Shown: positions 1 through 7,164, numbered from the stretch's first letter. The stretch is DNA of 7,961 nucleotides from Pyrinomonadaceae bacterium (GCA_014379795.1 JACMLC010000291.1:1-7961); one strand, 5' to 3'. Notes: generated from the sequence alone by a model not told the origin. Program-made: numbers and translations.

Positions 1-1
1 G

Positions 2-715
2 CGCGTCTATGACGAGTGGGGCTTCGGGCGTCGGCTCAGTCTGGGCAAGGGCTTGATCGCGCTCTTTACCGGAGCTTCGGGGACAGGCAAGACTCTGAGC
101 GCAGAGATCCTCGCGGGCGACCTCGGTCTAGACCTCTACAGCGTTGACCTCTCCTGCGTCATTAGCAAGTATATCGGCGAGACGGAGAAGAACCTGAGCC
201 GCGTCTTCGATGACGCGCAGGAAAGCAACGCGATCCTGTTCTTTGACGAAGCCGACGCGCTCTTCGGCAAACGCTCGGAAGTCAAAGACGCGCACGACCG
301 CTATGCCAACATCGAGATCGCTTTTCTACTGCAACGCGTGGAGCAGTATGAGGGCGCGATTATCTTAGCGACCAACCTGAGCAACAATCTGGATGAAGCG
401 TTTGTGCGGCGGATGCACTTCAGCATCGAGTTTCCGTTTCCGGTCGAGCGGCTGCGCCAGCGCATCTGGGAGGGAATTTTTCCAGCCCAAGCGCCCCTCG
501 CGGACGATGTGGATTACGAGGTCCTCGCGCGCCAGTTCAAACTCTCCGGCGGCAATATCAAGAACGTGGCGCTCGCCGCTGCCTTCAACGCCACCGAAGA
601 CGGCGGCGTCATCCGCATGGAGCATCTGATTCTGGCGCTCAAGCGCGAGTTTCAAAAACTGGGGCGGGTCTGCGAAAAAACTGTCTTTGAGAAATATTAC
701 GAACTGGTGCGGTGA
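2..715 (+). CDS. AAA+ ATPase of an extracellular contractile injection system (5' end outside window)
   Basis: The reading frame is open from the window edge, so the gene begins upstream; an in-frame TTG at 53 is not the true start because family-like sequence (W-G-F-G-R-R) lies before it. Visible motifs are Walker A GASGTGKT (nt 71-94), Walker B ILFFDEAD (233-256), sensor 1 ATN (about 368-376), paired arginines for the arginine finger (FVRRM, about 404-418) and a sensor-2-like SGGNIKN (about 545-565). The stretches KYIGETEKNL and KDAHDRYANIE are typical of the ATPase encoded in eCIS loci (Afp15/PVC15 type). In that family it is a cytoplasmic ATPase needed for particle assembly; its exact substrate is not settled. 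The stop codon overlaps the next start by one base, so the two genes are probably translationally coupled. No truncation at the 3' end is apparent. Another AAA+ role is possible but less likely given the neighbour. Confidence 0.9.
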   Translation, partial: RVYDEWGFGRRLSLGKGLIALFTGASGTGKTLSAEILAGDLGLDLYSVDLSCVISKYIGETEKNLSRVFDDAQESNAILFFDEADALFGKRSEVKDAHDRYANIEIAFLLQRVEQYEGAIILATNLSNNLDEAFVRRMHFSIEFPFPVERLRQRIWEGIFPAQAPLADDVDYEVLARQFKLSGGNIKNVALAAAFNATEDGGVIRMEHLILALKREFQKLGRVCEKTVFEKYYELVR

Positions 716-3165
716 TGGATAAAAATAGCTCAACCACGAATCCTGCAAACGCCAAAACAGCGGCACAAACCAGTGCGAACGTGCCGACCAATCAGAGCGA
801 GCCTTCGGCGGCGGCGGAGGGGCAATCCGCAAGCTTCGGCCAACGCGCAGTAGAGGCTGTCGGAGGCGGCAGCAGCGATGCGCCGCCAGCCAGCTTCGGC
901 TCTTTGCTCAACCGGTTGGAAGGCTCTACGGCGGGACAGGCCAGCGTCTTGCGGCAGTTGCAGCAATCCTACGGCAATCGTTATGTGGGACAGGTGATTC
1001 AGGCCAAGCTGAAAGTCAGCCAGCCCGGCGATAGCCATGAGCAGGAAGCAGACCATGCCGCCGATGTTGCGATGAGCCGGATGGAAGACCCGCAGAGCCA
1101 TGCGACCGGCGGCGCACAAGCGCCAGCCGTTGAAGCCGGCGGCGGAGCGAGTCAAGGGGGAGGCCAAAGTCTTCCCGATGATTTGCAGCAGCAGATGGGG
1201 CGAGCTTATGGAGCAGACTTCAAAAACGTTTCCGTACACACCGACGGCGAATCCGAAGTCCTCAACGAGTCGCTGAAAGCGCGAGCCTTTACGACCGGGC
1301 AGGATGTCTTCTTTGGGCGCGGCCAATACAATCCGCAGAACGCAGCGGGACGCGAGCTGATCGCGCACGAGCTGGCGCACGTCGTCCAGCAATCGGGACG
1401 CGGGCAACATAATCCCGGCACGGGCGTCACCCTGAATTCCATCAGCTCCGGCTCTATTCAGCGGGATGCAGCGGATGAGCTAAAAGAAGAACTTCCCGAA
1501 GAGAAAAATAAAAAAACCTTTGAGAAATCGCCGAGCGAGATCATCAAGGAGTCAGGTGAATTCGGAAAGCAAGAGCAAGAGCGGGCGGTGACCGAAGCGA
1601 CGCCGGCGATAATGACGACAACTAACGTTGCGGATCAAAACCGCGCTGAAGACCTGATCACATTGATTAAAGCCCAGCGCGGCAACATCGGCGCACATCC
1701 GGATGCTGCTTTAGGCAAAGCTATGCTGGCCCAGAACGAAAATACGCTCGCGGCTCTGACATCGTATGTCAAAGTGCTGCAACAGCAAGACCTGAAAAGC
1801 GAACTCTTCAAACGCATCTACTTGCAGGTGAAGCTTGATGCCTCGCGTTTGGAAGGGCAAAAGGCCGGGTTCATCGGGTTGCATTCTGAACTGGAAAATG
1901 AAGAGCTGACTGACACTGAGTTTGCCGGAGCTGTCATCAAGGGTGATGCGCAGAGCATGCAGGCGGGCAGTGCGGGAATGAAAGCCCAGTCGAAAGACCC
2001 CGCGATCAGCGAGCAGAGGGCTGTCATCCGGGGTCTGTTGAAGCAAGTCAAGGTGTATCCGGATAGAATTATCAGCACGATGGAGCCGGCTGTGAATGCG
2101 CTCGACAGACTCAGGACGGCGGCGCGCAACGTAAAGGCCGGACCGATAGTGCGTAACCCTACGCCCGAGCAGGAAGAGGCGAATAAAGAGGTCGCCAGTA
2201 TCGAGGCTGAGCTTAAGGCTGCGACCGATGCTGTCGGTAAGGTCTGGAGTATTGCCCAACTGGCAGGAACGGCGCTGGGTGGAATTGGTGCGATGGCCGC
2301 GATCAGTTCAAAGGTCGGTGAGTATGGGGACAAAGCCACGTCTCTGAGTATGAAAGCCGTCGGCGCTACCAGCAAAGAAGGTAAGGAAGCGGTTCAGGGG
2401 GCGGCGGGTGCTATGACCGGTGTTTCCGGGCAGGTTGCAACCGCGTCAGGCGGGGCCGCCACGACTGACATAAAAGGGGAAATCATAAGGTACTTTCTTG
2501 ATTATGACGTGCGGATCGGCTCAGCGAAGGGACGTGTAGGCACATTGAAAGACGCTGCGGCCAAGGAGGGCTTCAATATTCAGATCGAAGAACTTGAGAA
2601 TGCCAAGAAAGTATTGGCCGAGAAGATTAATGCCTATGTCGCGGTGTTAGAGGAATTCGAAAAAATAAAGGCGCAACTGCGCGAAGAGGTTGACCTGCTC
2701 TCAGAGAAACTTGGGATGCCAAAGAAGGGCGGTTCAGACTTGGCAACCGCGATGCAATTCCTGTCAGAAACTACAATCTTATCGCAGCAGTGCGACGCAG
2801 CGCTGAAAGTCGGGGCGAAAGAACAGCAGGACGCCGAGAAAGCCGAAGAGGGGCGCACAAAGGTTGCAGGCCACGACGATCCAACCATCAAGGGTAATAG
2901 TTTCACGGGTGAATTTACAGAGACGACCGGCGGCATGTCTTACCATCGCGTCGAGCGGAATAGAAACCCGGACATCCAGAAACAGTACACGCATTGGGAA
3001 ACCAAAGTAGTCTTCACAACCACACCGAAAACGCAGATGCAGACCGGGAGCATGCTCAAGAAAGAAATAGATGACGCTATGGCAGAGATCAGGGAAATCA
3101 AAGATAAAGCCGAAGCTATCCGCTCGCGCCTCGCTGTGGTGCTCGGAACGGAAAGCAAGACCTGA
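715..3165 (+). CDS. eCIS-associated DUF4157 protein with long helical C-terminal region, putative cargo
   Basis: 816 residues from the ATG at 715, which overlaps the TGA of the ATPase gene (TGATG); a GTG at 712 is an alternative start. No clear Shine-Dalgarno sequence is seen, so coupling is likely. Residue numbers here count from the GTG. Layout: low-complexity Ala/Ser/Gly/Gln N-terminus; a block at 58-97 with PPASFG and LQQSYGNRYVGQVIQ; HEQEADHAADVA at 109-120; DUF4157 (eCIS core domain) at about 154-232 with the zinc-protease motif HELAH at 219-223. The remaining 580 or so residues are unassigned and mostly helical: a hydrophobic Gly/Ala-rich segment at 511-533, a charged coiled-coil-like stretch at about 620-668, a less helical patch rich in Thr at 720-778, then a final charged helix. 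DUF4157 proteins are encoded in or near many eCIS loci and often precede effector-like regions. I infer a loaded cargo; the activity of the C-terminal part is unknown. There is no signal peptide, as expected for eCIS cargo made in the cytoplasm. Confidence 0.85.
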   Translation: MDKNSSTTNPANAKTAAQTSANVPTNQSEPSAAAEGQSASFGQRAVEAVGGGSSDAPPASFGSLLNRLEGSTAGQASVLRQLQQSYGNRYVGQVIQAKLKVSQPGDSHEQEADHAADVAMSRMEDPQSHATGGAQAPAVEAGGGASQGGGQSLPDDLQQQMGRAYGADFKNVSVHTDGESEVLNESLKARAFTTGQDVFFGRGQYNPQNAAGRELIAHELAHVVQQSGRGQHNPGTGVTLNSISSGSIQRDAADELKEELPEEKNKKTFEKSPSEIIKESGEFGKQEQERAVTEATPAIMTTTNVADQNRAEDLITLIKAQRGNIGAHPDAALGKAMLAQNENTLAALTSYVKVLQQQDLKSELFKRIYLQVKLDASRLEGQKAGFIGLHSELENEELTDTEFAGAVIKGDAQSMQAGSAGMKAQSKDPAISEQRAVIRGLLKQVKVYPDRIISTMEPAVNALDRLRTAARNVKAGPIVRNPTPEQEEANKEVASIEAELKAATDAVGKVWSIAQLAGTALGGIGAMAAISSKVGEYGDKATSLSMKAVGATSKEGKEAVQGAAGAMTGVSGQVATASGGAATTDIKGEIIRYFLDYDVRIGSAKGRVGTLKDAAAKEGFNIQIEELENAKKVLAEKINAYVAVLEEFEKIKAQLREEVDLLSEKLGMPKKGGSDLATAMQFLSETTILSQQCDAALKVGAKEQQDAEKAEEGRTKVAGHDDPTIKGNSFTGEFTETTGGMSYHRVERNRNPDIQKQYTHWETKVVFTTTPKTQMQTGSMLKKEIDDAMAEIREIKDKAEAIRSRLAVVLGTESKT

Positions 3166-3185
3166 ACGCCGGAGAAGTGTCAAGA

Positions 3186-3253
3186 TGACGAAAGCCTTCC
3201 CGCCCTCGAATAATATTCTCGAAGGTTGTCATGTGATCAAAGGTTCTCGAACC
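3186..3253. other. inverted repeats in gap between the two eCIS-linked genes
   Basis: The 143-base gap carries nested inverted repeats: TGAC (3186-3189) with GTCA (3228-3231), CCTTC (3195-3199) with GAAGG (3221-3225), and an inner GAATAATATTC palindrome (3208-3218). A second short hairpin follows, GGTTC-TC-GAACC (3242-3253). TTCTCGA occurs in both elements. No T-run follows, so a classical intrinsic terminator is not supported. An attenuator, a processing site or chance are all possible. Confidence 0.25.
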
Positions 3254-3260
3254 GGCGCAC

Positions 3261-3288
3261 GTTTGCAAGCAGACCGGGTTAGTATAAC
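3261..3288 (+). promoter_or_regulatory. possible weak promoter for the HELFH protein gene
   Basis: TATAAC at 3283-3288 matches the -10 consensus at five of six positions and lies 20 bases before the start codon. The best -35 candidates nearby (GTTTGC at 3261, 16-base spacing, or TTGCAA at 3263, 14-base spacing) are poor in sequence or spacing. Read-through from the upstream gene is the alternative. Confidence 0.22.
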
Positions 3289-3308
3289 GAAGATGTGTTG
3301 GAGCGCAG

Positions 3309-4589
3309 ATGAGTGAGTCTATCGCCAGAGCAGCGCCTGTCGCTGTGCAAACTTCCGTCGCTCAAGCGTTGGAAACCAAAGGTGCGCCCGAAAAGGTTGA
3401 AGAGCAATCCACGCAGCTTGACCAGCACCTGTCGAGCGCAGCCGGAAGCAGCAGCCCGCAGACGCCGCCCTCCAGCTACGGCGCGCTCTTCAACCATCTC
3501 CAAAATTCGTCTCAGGCATCTACGGCGCGCACAGCCCTCTTCCGGCGATTGCAAAGCGTCTACGGCAACAGCTATGTCAATCAGGTTATACAACGCTCGC
3601 CCGACCCGGACGCTGATGACGAATCAACGCCTGACGCGGACGCAGACAGCGTCACTGGTCAAGCAAATGTTGCAGAAGGCAGTATCGCCGAAGCCAGCGG
3701 AGAGGTTGAAGTTACAACCGGATCAACCGAAGCTATCGAAGGCGAACCACTCGAAGGAGCTACCGGCTGCGATAAGTCGGAGGCGAGTGCGACAGGACAG
3801 GGACAGGCAGCAGTTACGCCTCAAGGCAATCGCCAGCTGAGATTGGATGCTCGTTTCGAGCTGGATTCGGGCGTGATGCAGGCTGAGCCTTTGGGCGGCG
3901 AGATCGGGGCGGCTGATATGGTCGAAGGCAGTTTCACCTTCACCTCAAAAGTGACCACCGGGCAGGTGAACATTCCGGACTCTGCGCACGGCTATGCCGA
4001 GCCGACGTTTGATTTCGGCAAGGCGAAGTGGGAGAAAAAGGCATTCGTCAATTGGATCGTCAGCGATTTGGTGACGGTTACTGCACCGCTCACGCTTGAG
4101 TGTCGCTGGAACGTCCAGTCACTCGGCAAAGAGCGCATTTTCACAGCAGAGGATGATGCCGTCAGCATGTATTCTTGGGCAAGTATCGTGCGCGACCTGA
4201 CGCCTGACGCGACCGGCAAACCGCCCCGTGGGCTTTACTACGTTCCCCACATCACCAAAGACCATGAGCTGTTTCACTGCACGGATTATATCAACCGCGC
4301 GAAAGCCTACGTGCCCAAAGCGGAGGATTGGTTCAGGACACAAACGATCAATATCGGCAGCGACGCGGAGATAGATACGCAGGTCGCAGACTTGTTGAAA
4401 GGCGCGAAGAAGCAGTTCGAGACGGATTTACAGTTCTATTTGAAAAACGGCGGTGAAGAGCGAGCCTATGGCGCGGGCAAGGGCGACTACGAGAAACTGG
4501 TGAGCGCCATCAAACAACGCGCTGCCGCGAACCAATGGCCGGAGCCAAAAGACGCGAAACCAAAAGGCTCTGCGCCCAAGACTCCCTAA
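3309..4589 (+). CDS. putative eCIS cargo with shared leader block and C-terminal HExxH (zincin-like) domain
   Basis: 426 residues. The ATG has a GGAG Shine-Dalgarno at 3300-3303 with a 5-base spacer. Residues 53-95 (PPSSYGALFNHL ... LQSVYGNSYVNQVIQ) closely match residues 58-97 of the upstream DUF4157 protein, but DUF4157 itself is absent. Next comes an acidic low-complexity linker (about 98-175, with repeated Asp-Ala/Asp-Pro). A beta-looking region runs over about 176-290, and then DHELFH at 318-323, which fits the HExxH zinc-protease pattern. A Glu in EERAY (383-387) is a candidate third zinc ligand, by analogy with gluzincins. The C-terminus is Lys/Pro rich. The overall order is loosely reminiscent of DUF922-type predicted proteases, but I cannot assign a family. 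I infer a metalloprotease-like effector or accessory protein delivered by, or acting on, the injection particle. The gene ends 4 bases inside the convergent regulator gene. Another possibility is an inactive structural homologue that keeps the motif. Confidence 0.8.
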   Translation: MSESIARAAPVAVQTSVAQALETKGAPEKVEEQSTQLDQHLSSAAGSSSPQTPPSSYGALFNHLQNSSQASTARTALFRRLQSVYGNSYVNQVIQRSPDPDADDESTPDADADSVTGQANVAEGSIAEASGEVEVTTGSTEAIEGEPLEGATGCDKSEASATGQGQAAVTPQGNRQLRLDARFELDSGVMQAEPLGGEIGAADMVEGSFTFTSKVTTGQVNIPDSAHGYAEPTFDFGKAKWEKKAFVNWIVSDLVTVTAPLTLECRWNVQSLGKERIFTAEDDAVSMYSWASIVRDLTPDATGKPPRGLYYVPHITKDHELFHCTDYINRAKAYVPKAEDWFRTQTINIGSDAEIDTQVADLLKGAKKQFETDLQFYLKNGGEERAYGAGKGDYEKLVSAIKQRAAANQWPEPKDAKPKGSAPKTP

Positions 4590-4837
4590 CTTCTTGCAGG
4601 CTTACTTTTCGTTCCCCGTCCCTTACCTGTCTTCTTCTCGGCGGCGAGGGTCAGCACATCGCCCGGTTGACAACTAAGCATCCGGCAGATCCGCTCCAGA
4701 GTGGCGAAATTGATGCCCACCGATTTGCCTTTCTTCAATCGCCACAAGGTCGAATGGCTGATGCCGGTCTCCTTTGCCAGCCAATAAAAAGTCCGGCTGC
4801 GGTTTTCAAGTAACTCATCAATTCGAATCTCAATCAA
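4586..4837 (-). CDS. small XRE/Cro-type helix-turn-helix transcriptional regulator
   Basis: 83 residues. The start is TTG at 4837, chosen because a perfect AGGAGG (complement of 4844-4849) sits 6 bases upstream and no ATG is nearby. Residues 1-65 fit a Cro/C1-type DNA-binding domain: helix 2 at about 17-24 (YWLAKETG), recognition helix at about 27-36 (SHSTLWRLKK), then a helix with LERICRMLSCQPGDVL, typical of small single-domain XRE proteins (HTH_26-like). The tail from 67 on is basic (KKTGKGRGTKSK) and may add nonspecific DNA contact. There is no second, ligand-binding domain. The gene is divergent from groES, with AT-rich palindromes between them, so autoregulation and control of groES are reasonable inferences. 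It overlaps the convergent eCIS-linked gene by 4 bases. Confidence 0.85.
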   Translation of the reverse strand: MIEIRIDELLENRSRTFYWLAKETGISHSTLWRLKKGKSVGINFATLERICRMLSCQPGDVLTLAAEKKTGKGRGTKSKPARS

Positions 4838-4880
4838 AGTACGCCTCCTGCATGTCTGACATCCACTATTTATCCTATCC

Positions 4881-4923
4881 GAAATATATCATTTATGAGA
4901 TATAGCCTATATATGAAATATAT
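4881..4923. promoter_or_regulatory. AT-rich palindromes and GARATATA direct repeats, candidate operator
   Basis: A 20-base palindrome at 4884-4903 (centre TCAT-TT-ATGA, one mismatched pair) is followed by ATATAT-GAA-ATATAT at 4909-4923; the centres lie about 22 bases apart, roughly two helical turns. The octamer GARATATA appears three times in direct orientation, at 4881, 4897 and 4915. The site lies just upstream of the groES -35 box and between two divergent genes, one of which encodes a helix-turn-helix protein. Operator function is inferred; AT-rich sequence produces weak palindromes by chance. Confidence 0.45.
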
Positions 4924-4930
4924 TCTACAC

Positions 4931-4959
4931 TTGACATATAATTTTGTCTAGCGTAAAGT
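4931..4959 (+). promoter_or_regulatory. sigma70-type promoter of the groESL operon
   Basis: A perfect -35 box TTGACA (4931-4936) is followed after 17 bases by TAAAGT (4954-4959), which matches four of six -10 positions including the key first A and last T. The transcript would start near 4966 and carry a leader of about 100 bases with a small hairpin (TCTGG at 4999-5003 with CCAGA at 5010-5014). No CIRCE inverted repeat is visible between the promoter and groES. Confidence 0.6.
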
Positions 4960-5064
4960 TGTTTTGAACCGAGACCAGCTCACTCCCTTCTCAGATCTTC
5001 TGGAATTACCCAGACCACCTGACGCCCACAGCTTAACTACCATTTAAGGAGATCGGAGTAAGGT

Positions 5065-5412
5065 ATGACGACAAATATCAGACCTCTACATGACCGCGTG
5101 ATCGTGAAACGCATTGATGAAGGCGAGCAGGTTCGCGGCGGCATCATTATCCCGGACTCGGCCAAAGAGAAACCGCAGGAAGGCGAAGTCATCGCCGCCG
5201 GCGAAGGTAAATACAGGGAAGACGGCACGCGTCAGGCATTGGATGTGAAGGCGGGCGACCGTGTTTTGTTCGGCAAGTACAGCAGCTCCGAAATCAAGAT
5301 TGACGGTGAAGAGCTGTTAATCATGCGCGAGGACGAGATTCTAGGCATCATCAGTCGTGCGGGCGCGGCGGCAGGCTCTGCCGGTGGCAGCGGCAAGAAG
5401 AGCGGCAAGTAG
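5065..5412 (+). CDS. groES: co-chaperonin GroES (Hsp10) with C-terminal extension
   Basis: 115 residues; usual GroES is about 95-97. The core is complete: IRPLHDRVIVKR at the start, the mobile loop with GGIIIPDSAKEKP (25-37) that docks on GroEL, the roof and barrel segments, and LLIMREDEILGII near the end. It forms the heptameric lid of the cytoplasmic GroEL folding chamber. A GGAG at 5055-5058 lies 6 bases before the ATG, and TAAGGAG further up may help. Residues 97-115 are an added Ser/Ala/Gly/Lys tail (AGAAAGSAGGSGKKSGK) that normal GroES lacks. It is the first gene of the operon, 83 bases before groEL. Confidence 0.97.
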   Translation: MTTNIRPLHDRVIVKRIDEGEQVRGGIIIPDSAKEKPQEGEVIAAGEGKYREDGTRQALDVKAGDRVLFGKYSSSEIKIDGEELLIMREDEILGIISRAGAAAGSAGGSGKKSGK

Positions 5413-5495
5413 TTCTTCGGGCGGCGAAAAACTTGTCAGGACATCCCCCGGTGTAAGGGCACTAACAAATTAGATTTGGAGAATAGATAAAGATT

Positions 5496-7142
5496 ATGGC
5501 AAAGCAAATAGTTCAGGGTGAAGAGTCACGCGCGGCAATCCTGCGCGGAGTCAACCAACTCGCAGACGCTGTGAAAATCACGCTCGGCCCGCGTGGGCGC
5601 AACGTCGTGCTTGATAGAAAGTTCGGCTCGCCGACCATCACTAAAGACGGCGTGACGGTAGCCAAAGAGATTGAACTCAAAGATTCGATGGAGAACATGG
5701 GCGCGCAGATGGTTAAGGAAGTCGCCTCGAAGACTTCGGATGTGGCGGGCGACGGCACGACCACCGCAACCGTTCTCGCACAGGCCATTTTCCGCGAGGG
5801 CGTGAAGACTGTGGCGGCGGGCGCAAACCCGATGGCTTTGAAGCGCGGCATTGATAAAGCTGTCGAACGCGCCACCGCAGAGATCAAGAAGATGTCGAAG
5901 CCTGTCAAAGGCGAGATGATTGCGCAGGTCGGCACCATCTCGGCCAACGGCGATGCGACTATCGGCGAGTTGATCGCGGAAGCGATGGACAAGGTCGGCA
6001 AAGACGGCGTCATCACGGTCGAAGAATCGAAAACGATGGAGACAGACCTTGAATTTGTCGAAGGCATGCAGTTTGATCGCGGCTATCTTTCTCCTTACTT
6101 CGTAACTGACCCGGAAAGCATGGAGGCCGTGCTCGAAAATCCCGTGATTCTCATCAGCGAGAAAAAGATCGCTTCGATGAGAGACCTCCTGCCAGTGCTT
6201 GAGCAGGCCGCCAAGCAAGGCAAGCCGATGCTCATTATCGCGGAGGATGTCGAAGGCGAAGCGTTGGCGACCCTGGTGGTGAATAAACTGCGCGGCACCA
6301 TCAACGTCGCGGCAGTAAAGGCTCCCGGCTTCGGAGATCGCCGCAAAGCCATGCTCGAAGACATAGCCATTTTGACGGGCGGCAAGGTTATCAGCGAAGA
6401 CCTCGGCATCAAGCTGGAAAACGTCTTGCTTGAAGATTTGGGCAGCGCCAAGAAGGTGACGATTGATAAAGACAATACGATCATCATTGACGGCGCGGGC
6501 GACACGGCTGACTTGCAAAGCCGCGTGAAAACTCTCAAGGCTCAGATCGAAGCCAGCACTTCGGAGTATGATGGCGAGAAACTGCAAGAGCGTCTGGCGA
6601 AACTCGTCGGCGGCGTCGCGGTGATTCGCGTCGGCGCGGCTACCGAAACCGAACTCAAAGAGAAGAAGGCGCGCGTCGAAGATGCGATGAACGCAACCCG
6701 CGCGGCAGTCGAAGAGGGCATCGTCCCCGGCGGCGGCGTGGCGTTGATTCGCGCGGCAAAGGCGCTCGACAAATTCAAAATATTCGAGCCTGATGCAGAC
6801 GGCGAAGTGACCGGAGATTTGGACGAGCAGATCGGCGTCACTATCGTCAAGCGTGCGCTTGAAGAGCCGCTCCGCCAGATCGTACAGAACGCAGGCAAAG
6901 AAGGCGCTGTGATTGTCGAAAAAGTTCGCGCTGAACGCAACGCCAACTTCGGGTACAACGCTGCGACAGACACTTTTGAAGACATGGTTGCCGCAGGCAT
7001 TATTGACCCGGCGAAAGTTACGCGCTGCGCGCTGCAAAACGCCGCTTCGATTGCGGGCTTGATGCTCACGACCGAAGCTCTCATTTCCGAAATTCAGGAC
7101 GATAATAAACCCGATGCGATGTCCGGCGGGATGGGCATGTAA
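5496..7142 (+). CDS. groEL: chaperonin GroEL (Hsp60)
   Basis: 548 residues, full length. The start ATG fits the conserved MAKQI N-terminus; the nearest Shine-Dalgarno-like GGAG (5478-5481) is rather far at 14 bases. Landmarks: TLGPRGRNV (29-37) and DGTTTATV (86-93) at the ATP pocket, the catalytic Asp in RVEDAM (D396, equivalent to E. coli D398), the apical domain with GYLSPYFVTDPE, and the PGGGVAL turn at 411-417. The C-terminus is a short GGMGM tail. Compared from memory with typical GroEL, there is an acidic insertion of about 10 residues at about 429-442 (FEPDADGEVTGD), in the loop that holds E. coli E434. It works as a tetradecameric ATP-driven folding chamber with GroES. The gene is second in the operon, followed 22 bases later by a zinc-finger gene. 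Confidence 0.98.
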   Translation: MAKQIVQGEESRAAILRGVNQLADAVKITLGPRGRNVVLDRKFGSPTITKDGVTVAKEIELKDSMENMGAQMVKEVASKTSDVAGDGTTTATVLAQAIFREGVKTVAAGANPMALKRGIDKAVERATAEIKKMSKPVKGEMIAQVGTISANGDATIGELIAEAMDKVGKDGVITVEESKTMETDLEFVEGMQFDRGYLSPYFVTDPESMEAVLENPVILISEKKIASMRDLLPVLEQAAKQGKPMLIIAEDVEGEALATLVVNKLRGTINVAAVKAPGFGDRRKAMLEDIAILTGGKVISEDLGIKLENVLLEDLGSAKKVTIDKDNTIIIDGAGDTADLQSRVKTLKAQIEASTSEYDGEKLQERLAKLVGGVAVIRVGAATETELKEKKARVEDAMNATRAAVEEGIVPGGGVALIRAAKALDKFKIFEPDADGEVTGDLDEQIGVTIVKRALEEPLRQIVQNAGKEGAVIVEKVRAERNANFGYNAATDTFEDMVAAGIIDPAKVTRCALQNAASIAGLMLTTEALISEIQDDNKPDAMSGGMGM

Positions 7143-7164
7143 ACCCTTCGAAAAGCGGTGACAG

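Noticed and set aside
730..1410. 226-codon minus-strand frame opposite the DUF4157 gene
   Set aside because: It is Arg/Leu/Cys-rich with no recognisable motif and no ribosome site noticed; a shadow of the real + strand gene.
1711..2375. Two overlapping minus-strand frames of about 180 codons
   Set aside because: They lie wholly within the helical region of the DUF4157 gene and overlap each other in different frames; composition is non-protein-like.
3242..3253. GGTTCTCGAACC resembling a tRNA T-arm
   Set aside because: No acceptor, anticodon or D-arm can be found around it, and the loop is only 2 bases.
3313..3840. 175-codon + strand frame inside the HELFH gene
   Set aside because: Out of frame with the gene that has the Shine-Dalgarno and the conserved leader block; very Arg/Ser rich.
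4535..4813. 92-codon + strand frame after the HELFH gene
   Set aside because: Antisense to the XRE regulator, which has a perfect AGGAGG and a clear domain.
4961..5064. CIRCE element upstream of groES
   Set aside because: Searched for TTAGCACTC with GAGTGCTAA; only an unrelated CTCACTCCC stretch and a 5-bp hairpin are present.
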